Source of the DNA: Larix kaempferi
Lineage: Eukaryota > Streptophyta > Pinopsida > Pinales > Pinaceae
DNA: 64,000 nucleotides
Reading direction: 5' to 3'
NCBI GenBank assembly: GCA_027924585.1
Contig: BSBM01000319.1
Location: 7,035,001 to 7,099,000, forward strand
In this document: positions 23,578-34,199 of the stretch, one piece after another
Position numbering within the stretch: position 1 is the stretch's first letter
How the letters are laid out: each line of letters opens with the position of its first letter
Notes under the pieces: model-generated
Told to the model about the DNA's origin: nothing
The model's database searches: none
What the model saw: only the letters and a program-made list of their open reading frames with translations
Program-made: the position numbers and the translations under genes

Positions 23578-25664
23578 AATTGGTATTGAGTCCCAATAGG
23601 TGGTCCCAGAGCTATATTTCATTGTAGGGGGGTGCCTTTGTTGCTGAGGTTTTTGGCTTGGTCCTGGATCTAGGGAATACCTGTTGTAGTGGGAGTTTTT
23701 GGAAACATTGATCTATAGTTAGAATGGATGACCCATCACCAATAGAAAGTAAGAAGTTAAAAGTGAACCATTTTGAGCTTTGGAAGCTTAAGATGGAGGA
23801 TCTCCTTGTAGATTGAGAAAAATGGATTGTATTCAATCCATGAACGACTCTGGCGGGTGTGTCAAAGGAATATTGGTATAAAATCTAAAGAAATACAAGG
23901 AGTGCAATCTGACATTGTTTAGTAGATTTTGTATTGTTGAATGTGTTAGAAGAAGACAGTACAAAGAAGCTATGGGAAAAGTTGGGGAACATGTAACGGT
24001 CGTAATATCTCGTTAACAAGTTGTTTCTTCTGAAGAAGCTATATCTTCTTGAGGATGGGTGAAGGTGACTCAGTTACAAAGCATCTAAATGGATTCAATG
24101 TTGTGATAATTCAGTTGTTGTCTATAGATTTTAAAATCACTAAGGAGGAAAAATAAATCAGTCTGCTATGTTATTTTCCAGATTCCTGGGATAGCCTGGT
24201 CATGTCTATTGGAAGCAATAGTACCACATTGAAGATCGATGATGTGGTCATGTATCTATTGTTGGGAGAGATGAGACAAATGAACATGGAAGGTATGACC
24301 CATGATGCCTTGATGGTATGAGGTCGATTGGTAGATAGAGTAAAAGGTAAAACAACTGGTATAACATTGAAGTTGATGGGTAGATCTAAGACTAGATCCC
24401 TTGGTCCAATGATGAAATCAAGCTAGCGATGTAGTAAATTTAGGCATTATAGATGAAATTGAAAGTTGACAAAAGTTGAGAAAGGAAAAGGGTCTGAAGG
24501 AGGTCATGCTACTAATAGTTAGTCTTCGTAAGAAGAGAAAGGTGATGTGTACTTGGCCTCCTCAAGTACACAGTTGGATCATGACTCTTGGTTGATTGAC
24601 TCTGGTGCGTCATATCATATGACACCTCATAGAGAGTAGTTATGTGAGTATGAGAAGATAAACAAAGATGATGTCCTACTGGGAGATGAATTATTGACCA
24701 GGATAGTCAGACAAGGAAAATTTTGACTGAATCTGAAAGACAAAAGAATAGGAAAACTTCTAGGGGTATTGCATATCTCAAGTTTGGCTCGAAACTTGAT
24801 CTTGGTAAGTAAGATGGGGAATGCAGGTTTACAGTCTATATTTGAGAAATATATGTGCAAGATGGTACGAGGAGATATTATATTGATGAGAGGAGTTTGG
24901 AAAAGAACCCTGTAAAAACTAATGGGGAGAACAGACACCGACAGAAGTGTTAATGTGGTATGTCTTCAGTTCGATGGGATATCTTCTTGTCTAGTTGAAT
25001 CGACTACGTTGTGGCATCAACAGATGGAACATAAAGGTGAGAAAGCTATTCATGCTATGCAAAGTAAAGGTATAGTATAAGGTCTCCCTGATTTTTCTAA
25101 AGAAGTCAATTTCTATGAACATTGTATTTATGGTAAACAAAGTTATTTAAGATTCTCATCTGGTGTTACTAGAGCTAAGGAAATGCTAGAGTTAATACAT
25201 AGTTATGTGTTTGGACCTATGTTGGTTCCTTCGCTAGGAGGATCTCAATATTATGTTTCTTTCATAGATGATTTCTCCAGAATGACATGGTTGTATTTTA
25301 TAAGGAAGAAATCTTGAGTTTTTGGAAAATTTCAAGAATTCAATGCTCTTATAGAAAATAATATTGGTAAAAGGATCAAGGTGCTGAGAATTGATGAGAT
25401 AGGAGAGTTTTATGGAAAAGTGTTCTACCAGTTCTGCAGGCATCAAGTTATAGCTTTACAAAACACAACTCATATATGCGTAAACATAATGGAGTTTATA
25501 AAAGGGTGAACAAGAAACTAATGGAGAAAGCAAGGAAGATGCTGAGTGGTGTAGGAATTGCACAAGAATTTTGGGCAGAAGAAGTCAACAAAGCATTTTA
25601 CCTGGTGAATAGGTCATCGTCGATGGCTCTAGTCGACAAGAATCCATATGAGGCATGGGCTGGT
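23578..25664 (+). mobile_element. Copia-3: older copia relic, 5' part (Gag, protease, integrase)
   Basis: Heavily eroded Ty1/copia, Tnt1-like by its Gag start. From the ATG at 23724, Gag reads VNHFELWKLKMEDLL and on through LWEKLGN, with many stops and shifts. The protease site LIDSGASYHMT is still visible at about 24595-24625. It is followed by SLARNLILVSKMG, a pre-integrase LWHQQMEHKG and the integrase core YYVSFIDDFSRMTWLYF. The second catalytic region reads RIDEIGEF where the family has TDNGGEF, and the third region is near 25490. The last open piece (25476-25664) stops where Copia-2 begins. The relic resumes at 33119. Confidence 0.85.
25660..25664. repeat. Target-site duplication CTGGT, left of Copia-2
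   Basis: Matches 33119-33123 exactly. Removing Copia-2 and one copy of these five bases restores an uninterrupted reading frame of the Copia-3 integrase. Confidence 0.95.
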
Positions 25665-26236
25665 TGTTGATGTATATGTAACTTCGGAATGCATTTCACC
25701 TATGTATATTGTACTCCTATCAAGATGTTATTATTCCTCTATACAGAAGTTTTGTCATTTGTATTGACAAGTGTTGCAAGTGTCATAACTTGCAGTGATG
25801 GGTTATTAGACCACTGAGTGTGGGGTCGGCCCTGTTTAGTGTAACCATGGGTTATTAGACTGAGTTAGACAAGTCGTCCCTGCTAGGTTATTAAGCAGGT
25901 CAGGTCATGTATAAATAGAGAGCGGGAGATCTCTATTTTGATCATCTCATTATTCACTCCTACATCACTCGAAAAGTGGCGCACTAATTGAGGAGGAGGA
26001 GTAGCTGCTAGTAGAAGACTATCTCCTGTACTTGGGTTGTATCATTTCTCTTTCTATCTCTGAGGAAGTTGTGGGGTTTTTCACCTTTATGGTTTTCCCC
26101 AGTGAAACTCCGTGTGTCTATTGTCTCATGTGATTGCTTGATGTGATTGATATGCATTGTTATGATTGATATGATGTACATGTTATTCTCTTAGTAAAGA
26201 TCCTAGAGTATTTGAATTAATGCTAAAAAATTAACA
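25665..26236 (+). repeat. Copia-2 5' LTR
   Basis: 572 bp, TGTTGATG...TTAACA. A TATA box TATAAATAG starts at 25910. It is 54 bp longer than the 3' copy because of two short deletions in that copy. Confidence 0.95.
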
Positions 26237-26248
26237 TGGTATCAGAGC
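26237..26248 (+). promoter_or_regulatory. Copia-2 primer-binding site, tRNA-iMet
   Basis: TGGTATCAGAGC directly follows the LTR and is complementary to the 3' end of initiator tRNA-Met. Confidence 0.95.
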
Positions 26249-26808
26249 TAACCTGAGAAGAAGACATTGTGCAGTGGTGGAAACTAGGGTTTCCTATTTA
26301 TTTGGTTTCTCTCCACATATTTTGGAAAAGAAGCAAGGTAGATTGACTCTACTAATCAAGGAGAATCTTTCTGTCTAATCAGAATTCAATTCTGGGCACT
26401 TTCATTTTTAGCCCTAAAAATTAGGGTTTCCACAAAAATACAAATATCTGAAATCTGAGGACATAGTTGGAAGATCCTTGGAAAAATCAAAGTTTAGAGC
26501 TTTGGATCGAGATTTTTGGTTGGGTGAAGCTACGGGAAACTAAAACCCTAATTCAGGGTCCTCCCTAGTGAATCCGGGAAGACTAAAAGGCATTTCTGAA
26601 GGGTGAAACTTTGTATATTTCAAATTCTGAATACCAGGCTGATCAGCTCATCAAGGTGCATATTTCTATGCTTTCAGAAAGTTGAAATTCACATTTTGAA
26701 TTTTTAGGGCTTCTCTGACAAACCCTAATCCGGGACCAGATCTAGTTTTCAGCAAATCAAGTGGTAAGACCTAAATATTTTCTATTTACATTTGAAGTAC
26801 TCTTTAAG

Positions 26809-27660
26809 ATGTCTCACCACACCAAGCTTGAGGATAAGCTTGAAGGGGCTGATAACTTCTGAGCATGGAAGTATAGGATTGGGTTAATCCTGGAAGAAAA
26901 TGAATTGGATACTTACATAAGTTCTGAGGTCCCTGTCCGAGAGGAAGAAGAGTCTAAGGCCTTGCATAAGAAGAACTTGGTCAAGGCAAAGAGGATCATT
27001 GCTTATTCTATCAAAGACCATCTCATACCAAATGTGTCATCTCTAAAGACACCCAAGGAGATGTTTGACTCCCTGACCAAGCTATTTGAAGGGAAGAACA
27101 TAAATCAAAAGATAACTTTGCGGAACCAATTGAAAGGGTTAAAGCTTCAGAATCGAGAGACCATTCAATATTATTTCTCTAAGATCTCTCAGATCAAGGA
27201 ACAACTTGAATTAGTGGATGAAGTGGTGGAGAATGGTGAAATTGTCATGACCACTCTGAATGGCCTACCTAGGTCATGAGATTCCTTTATTCAAGGGATT
27301 TGTGCGAGAAGGAAATTGATCTCCTTCAATAGACTGTGGGAGGAATGTTCACAAGAAGAGGCTCGGCTTGTAGCCTGAGAAGAAAATATGGGGAATGAAG
27401 ATCAAGCTCTCACAACACACACCAAGAAAGGAAAGCTCAAGAGGGAGTCATCCCACTTGAGGAAATATTCACACCACCATTATCATAAGGATAAGAAAGA
27501 TATCTGATGCTTCACATGCAATGAGAAGGGACACTTTGCTGCAGATTGTCCCAAGAAGAAGAAAGACAACAAATTCAACAAGAAGAAGAAAAACAACAAG
27601 AAGAGATATCATGCTCATGCTGCTGAGGATGATGAACCTCCCAAGAAGAAGGCTAGAGTA
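26809..27660 (+). pseudogene. gag: Copia-2 Gag, UBN2-type with zinc knuckle
   Basis: Starts at the ATG at 26809 with the same MSHHTKLEDKLEGADNF opening as Copia-1. A TGA replaces the next codon (near 26863, where Copia-1 has Arg). The main open piece is 26905-27279, closed by TGA after NGLPRS. It continues with further stops near 27378 and 27507 to a zinc knuckle CFTCNEKGHFAADC (about 27510-27550) in a Lys-rich tail. Compared with Copia-1 the reading frame is kept, and the damage is mainly single-base stop codons. Confidence 0.9.
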
Positions 27661-29160
27661 GAAAGTGATGATTCATCATGTGAAGATGAATATGTTCTAA
27701 TATCTGCTCTCACAGGTACTATCTCTCATGGATGTAATGATTGGATTATTAATAGTGGGGATTCCAAACACATGACTGGGTTTAAAGAATCTTTTACAAA
27801 TCTATCTGAACATGAGCCACTCCATAAGGTGAAACTTGGGGATGACTATCAATATCCTATCAAAGGAAGTGGTGAATCCTCCTACAACCTAGACTATAGG
27901 AAGTCTTTGAAGATGAAAGATGTTTTATATGTACCTGGGCTCAAGAAGAACCTACTCTCCATATCTGCATTAGATGCAAAAGGCATGAGGGTTGCATTTG
28001 TAGATGGGAAAGTCCTAATGTGGCCAAAGGGTAAAACTATAGATGATGCAATAGTGATTGGAGAACAAGAGGGAGGATTGTACAAATTAAAGGGACAACC
28101 TAAACATGCTATGGTACATGAATCCATGGAGCCAAGCGAACTTTGACATAGAAGGCTTGCACATGTGCACTATAGAGCACTACCAATTGCAAGCAAAGCT
28201 GTAGAAGGTCTTCCTGAAATCAAGACAAAGCATGAAGGTGTTTGCAAAGGATGTGCAAAAGGAAAGAACATTAAGAAGGCATTTCCAAGCAGTGAAAGCA
28301 AAGCAAAAGGAATCTTGGAGATTATCCACTCTAATGTATGCGGTCCGATGTCATCCAGTTCTCTGAGTGGGTATGTATACTATGTCTCTTTCATTGATGA
28401 TTTGTCTAGGAAGACTTGGGTTTACTTGAAGAAAAAAGATGAAGTGTTTGATAAATTCAAGGAATTCAAAGCTTTGATGGAAAATCAAACTGATAAAAAG
28501 ATCAAGACATTCAGATCCGACAATGGCGGAGAATTCACTTCAGGTGATTTCAAGAAGTTATGCAGTGATTCAGGGATTATGAGGGATTTGACTACTCCCT
28601 ACAATCCACAACAGAATGGAGTTGCAGAAAGGAAGAATAGAACAATCATGGAAGCAGCATGGGCAATGCTGCATGACCAGGATTTGCCTATGCATCTTTG
28701 GGAAGAAGTAGCTAGGACAGATAGCTGTATATGTGCAGAATAGAACACCTCACAAGATATTGGACAACAAGACACCAAAAGAGGTCTTCTCTGGTAAGAA
28801 ACTTGAAGTCAACCATCTCAGAATATTTGGTTGTCCAATATATACACATGTTCCAAAGGAAAAGAGGACAAAGCTAGATCCTTCAGGAAAGAAGGGCATA
28901 TTTGTGGGGTACAGTTAAAGCTTGAAGGCTTACAGAATATACTTTCCAGGGTTCAAGAAGATTGATGTCAGCAGGGATGTAACATTTGATGAAAACTCAA
29001 CCTTCATCAAATCAAGGAAGACACCTGTTGAAGATAATGAAGAACCAAAGGAAACTAGATTTCAAGACACCACCATAAATGAAGCAATTCCAGAAGCAGA
29101 TCATGAAGTTGAAGATCCACAAGAACTTGTGGATCCACCACGTGAGAAGAACTCTCACTA
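27661..29160 (+). pseudogene. pol: Copia-2 protease and integrase
   Basis: The protease active site reads INSGDSKHM where Copia-1 has IDSGASKHM: the catalytic Asp is Asn (codon 27751). Integrase follows from 28165. The first catalytic Asp is also Asn (HSNVC, near 28333), while RSDNGGEF and GVAERKNR keep the second Asp and the Glu. Stops fall at 28144, 28918 and 29159, with a one-base shift near 28735. Both enzymes would be inactive even without the stops. Confidence 0.92.
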
Positions 29161-29161
29161 G

Positions 29162-30877
29162 ATGAAACCTGCATGGGATAGAGAGCTCATTCAAGATGCG
29201 GAAAGGTATGGCATTCTAGAAGAAGAACACAGGGAAAGGAAGAGGACTAGATCTCATACCAGCTATGTTGCCTTACTCTGTCACATTATGAACAAAGAAC
29301 CTTCTAGTTATGAAGAAGCAGCGGAAAAGAAAGAATGGAAGGATGCCATGATCGAGGAGTACCAGTCAATCATGAAGAATGATGTTTGGGATGTAGTCCC
29401 AAGGCCTGAAGGGAAGTCTGTTGTGACTTCCAAGTGGATCTACAAGATCAAGCATGATGCAGATGTCAATATAGAGAAATACAAAGCAATATTTGTAGCT
29501 TTTGGCTTCTCCCAGAAAGAAGGGATTGATTATGAAGAAAAAATTTCTCCTGTAGCTAGGTACACTTCCATCAGGTCAGTACTTTCCCTAGCTGCAGTGA
29601 TGAAATGGAACATACACTAGATGGATGTCAAGACAACTTTCTTGAATGGTGTAGTCGAGGAGGAAGTGTATGTGGAGCAGCCACTAGGTTTTGAGACACA
29701 TGACAGAGAGTCATATGTGTGTTGGTTGAACAAAGCCTTGTATGGCTTGAAGCAAGCTCCTAGAACTTGGTATGGTAGGATAGACAACTTTCTATCTAGT
29801 TTGGGCTTTACTAAGAGTAAAGTGGATTCCAACCTTTACTACAAGGTTGAGGAAGGCAATCCTGTGATACTACTCTTGTATGTGGATGACCTGTTTGTAA
29901 CAGGTGAGGATGGATTGATTATCGATACCAAGAGGAAGCTTGCTGCCGAGTTCAAGATGAAGGACTTGGGGATAATGCACTATTTTCTAGGCATGGAGGT
30001 GTGTCAGAGTGCAGATGGGATATTCCTTGGACAAGGGAAGTATGCAGTAGAGATCCTGAAGAGGTTTGGGATGATGGACTGTAAGGCCATGGCCACACCT
30101 ATGGCATCGAACCTGAAGCTTCTGTGTGATGATTCATATGATCCGGTTGATGTCACTGTGTATCGTCAGATGATTGGGTCCTTGATGTACCTGGTGAACA
30201 TGAGACCAGATATTTGCTTTGCAGTGAACACATTGAGCCAGTTCCTGATGGATCCCAGAGGTGTTCACCTGGTTGTTGTAAAGCATATTCTAAGGTACCT
30301 GAAGAGTACAATTGACTATGGGCTCAAGTATGATGCGAATCAAAAGCTTAACCTACAGGGTTATGTTGATTCAGAATGGGCAAGCAGTGCCGCAGATAGG
30401 AAGAGCACATCTGGGTGCTGCTTTAGTATGGGATCAAGTGTGATCTCTTGGTTTAACAGGAAGCAATCCTGTGTAGCACTAAGTATAGTTGAAGCAGAGT
30501 ATGTTGCAGCTTGTTCGGCTAGTTGTGAGGCAGTATGGCTGAGGAAGCTACTGTCTAAGTCATTTGATCCCACGTTGGATGCTACTGGTATCTTTTGTGA
30601 CAACTAGAGTTGTGTGAAGCTGTCTGAGAACCCGGTGTTCCATGATAGGTCGAAGCACACTGAGATCAAATGTCACTATATCAAGGATATGGTGCAGAGA
30701 GGAGCAGTGAAGCTCCTATATGTTGTGATGGATGAGCAGATTGCAGATGTGTTGACGAAACCACTAGCCAGAGTGAAGTTTGAGTACTTCAGAGAGAGGC
30801 TTGGTGTTCTTCAGATTGATGACACTTCGAGGAAGAAGCGATGGACACATTTGCTAGAGCCATTCCAAGCATGGTGA
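29162..30877 (+). pseudogene. pol: Copia-2 reverse transcriptase and RNase H
   Basis: Open pieces 29162-29620, 29621-30607 and 30614-30877 lie in one frame, separated by single TAG codons. Reverse transcriptase keeps LLLYVDDLFVTG. RNase H keeps KSTSGCCF, VEAEYVAAC and FCDN, with Ala-Ser replacing Ala-Gly in the VDSEWASS region. The last piece ends with the conserved DVLTKPL segment. It is the best preserved part of the element. Confidence 0.93.
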
Positions 30878-30949
30878 GAGGAGGATCCTTCCCATGGCTA
30901 TGGATGTAAGCGCTGGATGATGAGAATCAGGACAATGCTCCAGTTACTG

Positions 30950-31510
30950 CTCTGTATATGCATCATGTTGGATGATTGTTATGATCAGCTGGATCATGTA
31001 TATGCATATGCATCATGTTGGATGCTTGTTATGATCAGTTGGATCATGTATAAGTATATGCATCATGTTGGATGCTCTGTATGATCAGGTAGATCATGTA
31101 TGTTGATATGTATCAGGTGGATACATTATATGATCAGGTAGATCATGTATGATGATATGTATCAGATGGATACATTGTATGATCAGGTAGATCATGTATG
31201 ATGATATGTATCAGGTGGATACATTGTATGATCATGGATGATGAGCTTCAGGATGTTGCTCCAGATGATATGCATCAGGATGATGCTATGATGATGATCA
31301 GGATGATCATGTGTGATGAGTATCAGGACGATGCTCTAGATGACATGCATCAAGACGATGCAGTGACTATGATTAGGATGATCATGCGATGATGATATGC
31401 ATCAGGATGATGCAGTGACTATGATTAGGATGATCATGCGATGATGATATGCATCATGATGATGCAATGATGATGATCAGGATGATCATGTACATCGGGA
31501 TGATGTATGG
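30950..31510 (+). repeat. Copia-2 3' region, GATCA/GATGAT-rich short repeats
   Basis: Degenerate units built from TGATCAGGTAGATCATGTATG. Three well-kept copies start at 31082, 31131 and 31180 (49-bp period). Looser relatives run from about 30950, and GATGATATGCATCAGGATGATGC-like units run to about 31500. Confidence 0.8.
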
Positions 31511-31560
31511 TGAGTATTAGGTTGATACTCTATGGCTGTGGACAGGTTGTGCTTGAGAGG

Positions 31561-32351
31561 ACATGTAAGTCTTGGGAGATCCGAGAGGTTGGGCTGTGTG
31601 CCCATAATCAGTCCTGGGATGCTCTTTCGAGGGTTTGTCCTGTGACCACATGTAAGTCCTGGGAGATCCGAAAGGTTGGGTTGTGTGCCTGTAATAAGTC
31701 CTGGGATGCTCTTTCGAGGGTTTGTGGTGGTGACTACATGTAAGTCTTGGGAGATCCGATAGGTTGGGCTATGTGCCCGTAATAAGTCCTGGGATGTTGT
31801 TTTGAGGGTTTGTAGTGGTGACTACATGTAAGTCCCGGGAGATCCGATAGGTTGGGCTGTGTGCCCGTAATAAGTCCTGGGATGCTCTTTAGAGGGTTTG
31901 TAGTGGAGTTCACATGTAAGTCCTGGGAGATCCGATAGGTTGGGCTGTGTGCTCGTAATAAGCCCTGGGATGCTCTTTCGAGGGTTTGTGATGAGGGTCA
32001 CGTGTAAGTCCTGGGAGATCCGATAGCTTGGGCTGTGTGCCCATAATCAGTCTTGGGATGCTATTTCGAGGGTTTGTAGTGGTGACTACATGTAAGTCCC
32101 AGGAGATCTGATAGGTTGGGATGTGTGCCCGTAATAAGTCCTGGGATTCTCTTTCGAGGGTTTGTAGTGGAGATCACATGTAAGTCCTGGGAGATCTGAT
32201 AGGTTGGGCTGTGTGCCCGTAATAAGCCCTAGGATGCTCTTTCAGGGGTTTGTGATGAGGGTCACATGTAAGTCCTGGGAGATCCTATAGGTTGGGCTGT
32301 GTGCCCGTAATTAGTCCTAGGATGCTCTTACGAGAGTTTGTGATGCAGGTA
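31561..32351 (+). repeat. Copia-2 3' minisatellite, nine units of 88 bp
   Basis: Units starting ACATGTAAGTC (or ACGTGTAAGTC) lie at 31561, 31648, 31736, 31824, 31912, 32000, 32088, 32176 and 32264, a spacing of 88 bp (once 87). Each unit carries GGGAGATCCGATAGGTTGGG and a GCTCTTTCGAGGGTTTG motif. The array lies between pol and the 3' LTR. Copia-1 has only a trace of this unit, so the expansion is specific to this copy or subfamily. Confidence 0.95.
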
Positions 32352-32600
32352 ATAAGTCCCGAGGATTCCACAGTATGGCGAATGATGATGAAGATCTGTA
32401 GGTGGTGGGCCTACATCAAGTATGAAAAAGGACTGGCTCTGTAGAACTTCCTATGATGAGTAGATTGTAGATTGATTGAGATAGCAACAACAATGACGAT
32501 GATGATGATTCGAGGACGATGATTCGATGACAATGATCTAGAGAAGAAGACTTGTGCTAGCAGGTCTGTGTCGAGAAACACCTTCCTAGTTAATAGGTAG

Positions 32601-33118
32601 TGTTGATGTATATGTAACTTCAGAATGTATTTCACCTATGTATATTGTACTCCTATAGAGATGTTATTATTCCTCTATACGGAAGTGTCGTCATTTGTAT
32701 TGACAAGTGTCGCAAGTGTCATAACTTGCAGTGATGGGTTATTAGACCACCGAGTGTGGGGTCGGCCCTGTTTAGTGTAACCATGGGTTATTAGGCAGGT
32801 TAGGTCATGTATAAATAGAGAGTGGGAGATCTCTATTTTGATCATCTCATTATTCACTCCTACATCACTCGGAAAGTGGCGCACTAGTTGAGGAGGAGGA
32901 GTAGCTACTAGTAGAAGACCATCTCTTGTACTTGGGTTGTATCATTGCTCTTTCTATCTTTGAGGAAGTTGTGGGGTTTTTCACCTTTATGGTTTTCCCC
33001 AGTGAAACTCTATGTGTCTATTGTCTCATGTGATTGCTTGATGTGATTGATATGTTGTACATGTTATTCTCTCAGTAAAGATCCTAGAGTATATTGAATT
33101 AATGCTAAAAAATTAACA
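32601..33118 (+). repeat. Copia-2 3' LTR
   Basis: 518 bp. It lacks about 37 bp next to a repeated GGTTATTAG and about 17 bp next to a repeated TGATTGATATG relative to the 5' LTR. The TATA box at 32810 is intact. The expected purine tract before it is eroded (TTAATAGGTAG). Confidence 0.95.
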
Positions 33119-33440
33119 CTGGTAAGAATATTTCTCTTACACATCTCAAAGTATTAGAGTGTAATTCCTTTGCGCATGTCGCAAAGGAGAAAAGTATTAA
33201 AATTGACAGCAAGTCTGAGAAGTGCATCTTCATTGGGTAGAAGGATAGAGAGTGAAAGGGTATCAGTTGTGGAACCCAGTGATGAGGAAGGTAGTTTATA
33301 GTCGAGATGTGATATTCAGGGAAGTCATAGGAACTGATGGGAATGAAGAGGTGTGAAGATAAAAGGAACAAAAAACAAGAGTTTGAAATGAACGACAAAG
33401 GTATGGATTTGGGTGAGTCGACCAAATCAGACGATGTTAT
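33119..33440 (+). mobile_element. Copia-3, 3' part after the Copia-2 insertion
   Basis: Begins with the second CTGGT copy and continues the integrase C-terminal region in frame (LTHLKVLECNSFAHV, then KCIFIG and KVVYSRDV), with several stops. After about 33440 the similarity ends. No reverse transcriptase or 3' LTR is seen, so the element is truncated. Confidence 0.85.
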
Positions 33441-33876
33441 AGCATGATTTTTCACATCCTAAGAAACATCCCTTGATGTCCTACCTTGTCCCTATGAAGA
33501 CTCATCCTACCCTTCTTGATCAGTTAAAACCACAAAAAGCCATATTTTTGTTGATGTACATGGGTCAATAGTACTACATCACACGTGTACGCATCTTGCA
33601 CCACTACATCCCGCATACATTAGGTTTAATTATGATCAAAATTAGAAATATTTCAAGTTTTCCTATCCAAGTCACGACTATTATGATTCATGGCCTCCCA
33701 TATACTGGAAAATGCTCCAATTTGACCCTCCATCTCCTTTGAGGGCTATATATTGAGCCATTGTGAAGCATTTAAGGGAGGAGAAGTTAGAGAGCAAGTA
33801 AAATATGGAGAAATTTTGCCCCATTGTGATGCCTTGAGTCTACATACCTTTGTCCCTGTTGTAGTCCCAAGGTTCA
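33441..33876. other. Unassigned sequence between Copia-3 and Gypsy-A
   Basis: No gene or repeat recognised. The truncation point of Copia-3 and the left end of Gypsy-A both lie at its edges. Confidence 0.4.
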
Positions 33877-34185
33877 TGTAGTTACCATAGATGCATTATA
33901 TGTTATAAGCAAGCATAAAAAGGATACAGATACAAGAGATGAGATAGATAGAGAGAAGCACAATCCTTTGTATTAACTAGCAAGAGAAGAATACACATAG
34001 AACCAATCTAACTTGTACGTTGGCTCAACAACCTATATATATACATCTTTCAATACAGTTACATAACCATTTGTCAGTCTAACCAATCAACCCTACCTAT
34101 ACTAGTCAATGTGACCGGTCGACATATACTTCAAAATAGTTGGGCGGAGGGCCTAGTCAACAGGACGACCTAGGCCCCTCCAACA
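33877..34185 (-). repeat. Gypsy-A 3' LTR, left border approximate
   Basis: The right border is well set: CA at 34184-34185 abuts a polypurine tract. The left border is a guess at the TG in TGTAGTTACC. On the minus strand a TATATATATAGG TATA-like box lies at about 34044-34032. The partner LTR is beyond the window, so length and duplication cannot be checked. Confidence 0.55.
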
Positions 34186-34198
34186 TCTCCCCCACCTC
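34186..34198 (-). promoter_or_regulatory. Gypsy-A polypurine tract
   Basis: GAGGTGGGGGAGA on the minus strand, directly before TGTTGGAGG, the start of the 3' LTR. Confidence 0.85.
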
Positions 34199-34199
34199 A

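Larger units (their letters stand above)
25665..33118 (+). mobile_element. Copia-2: Ty1/copia LTR retrotransposon nested in Copia-3
   Basis: A 7,454-bp plus-strand element of the same family as Copia-1. LTRs are at 25665-26236 and 32601-33118. It has an exact tRNA-iMet primer site, the full Gag-protease-integrase-RT-RNase H order, and a long 3' region with tandem arrays. Stops break the polyprotein in at least nine places, and key residues are lost in protease and integrase. It cannot act by itself. Confidence 0.96.

Noticed and set aside
31561-32351. Regular 88-bp repeats considered as a CRISPR array
   Set aside because: The whole unit is repeated with no unique spacers, and it lies in the 3' region of a plant retrotransposon.
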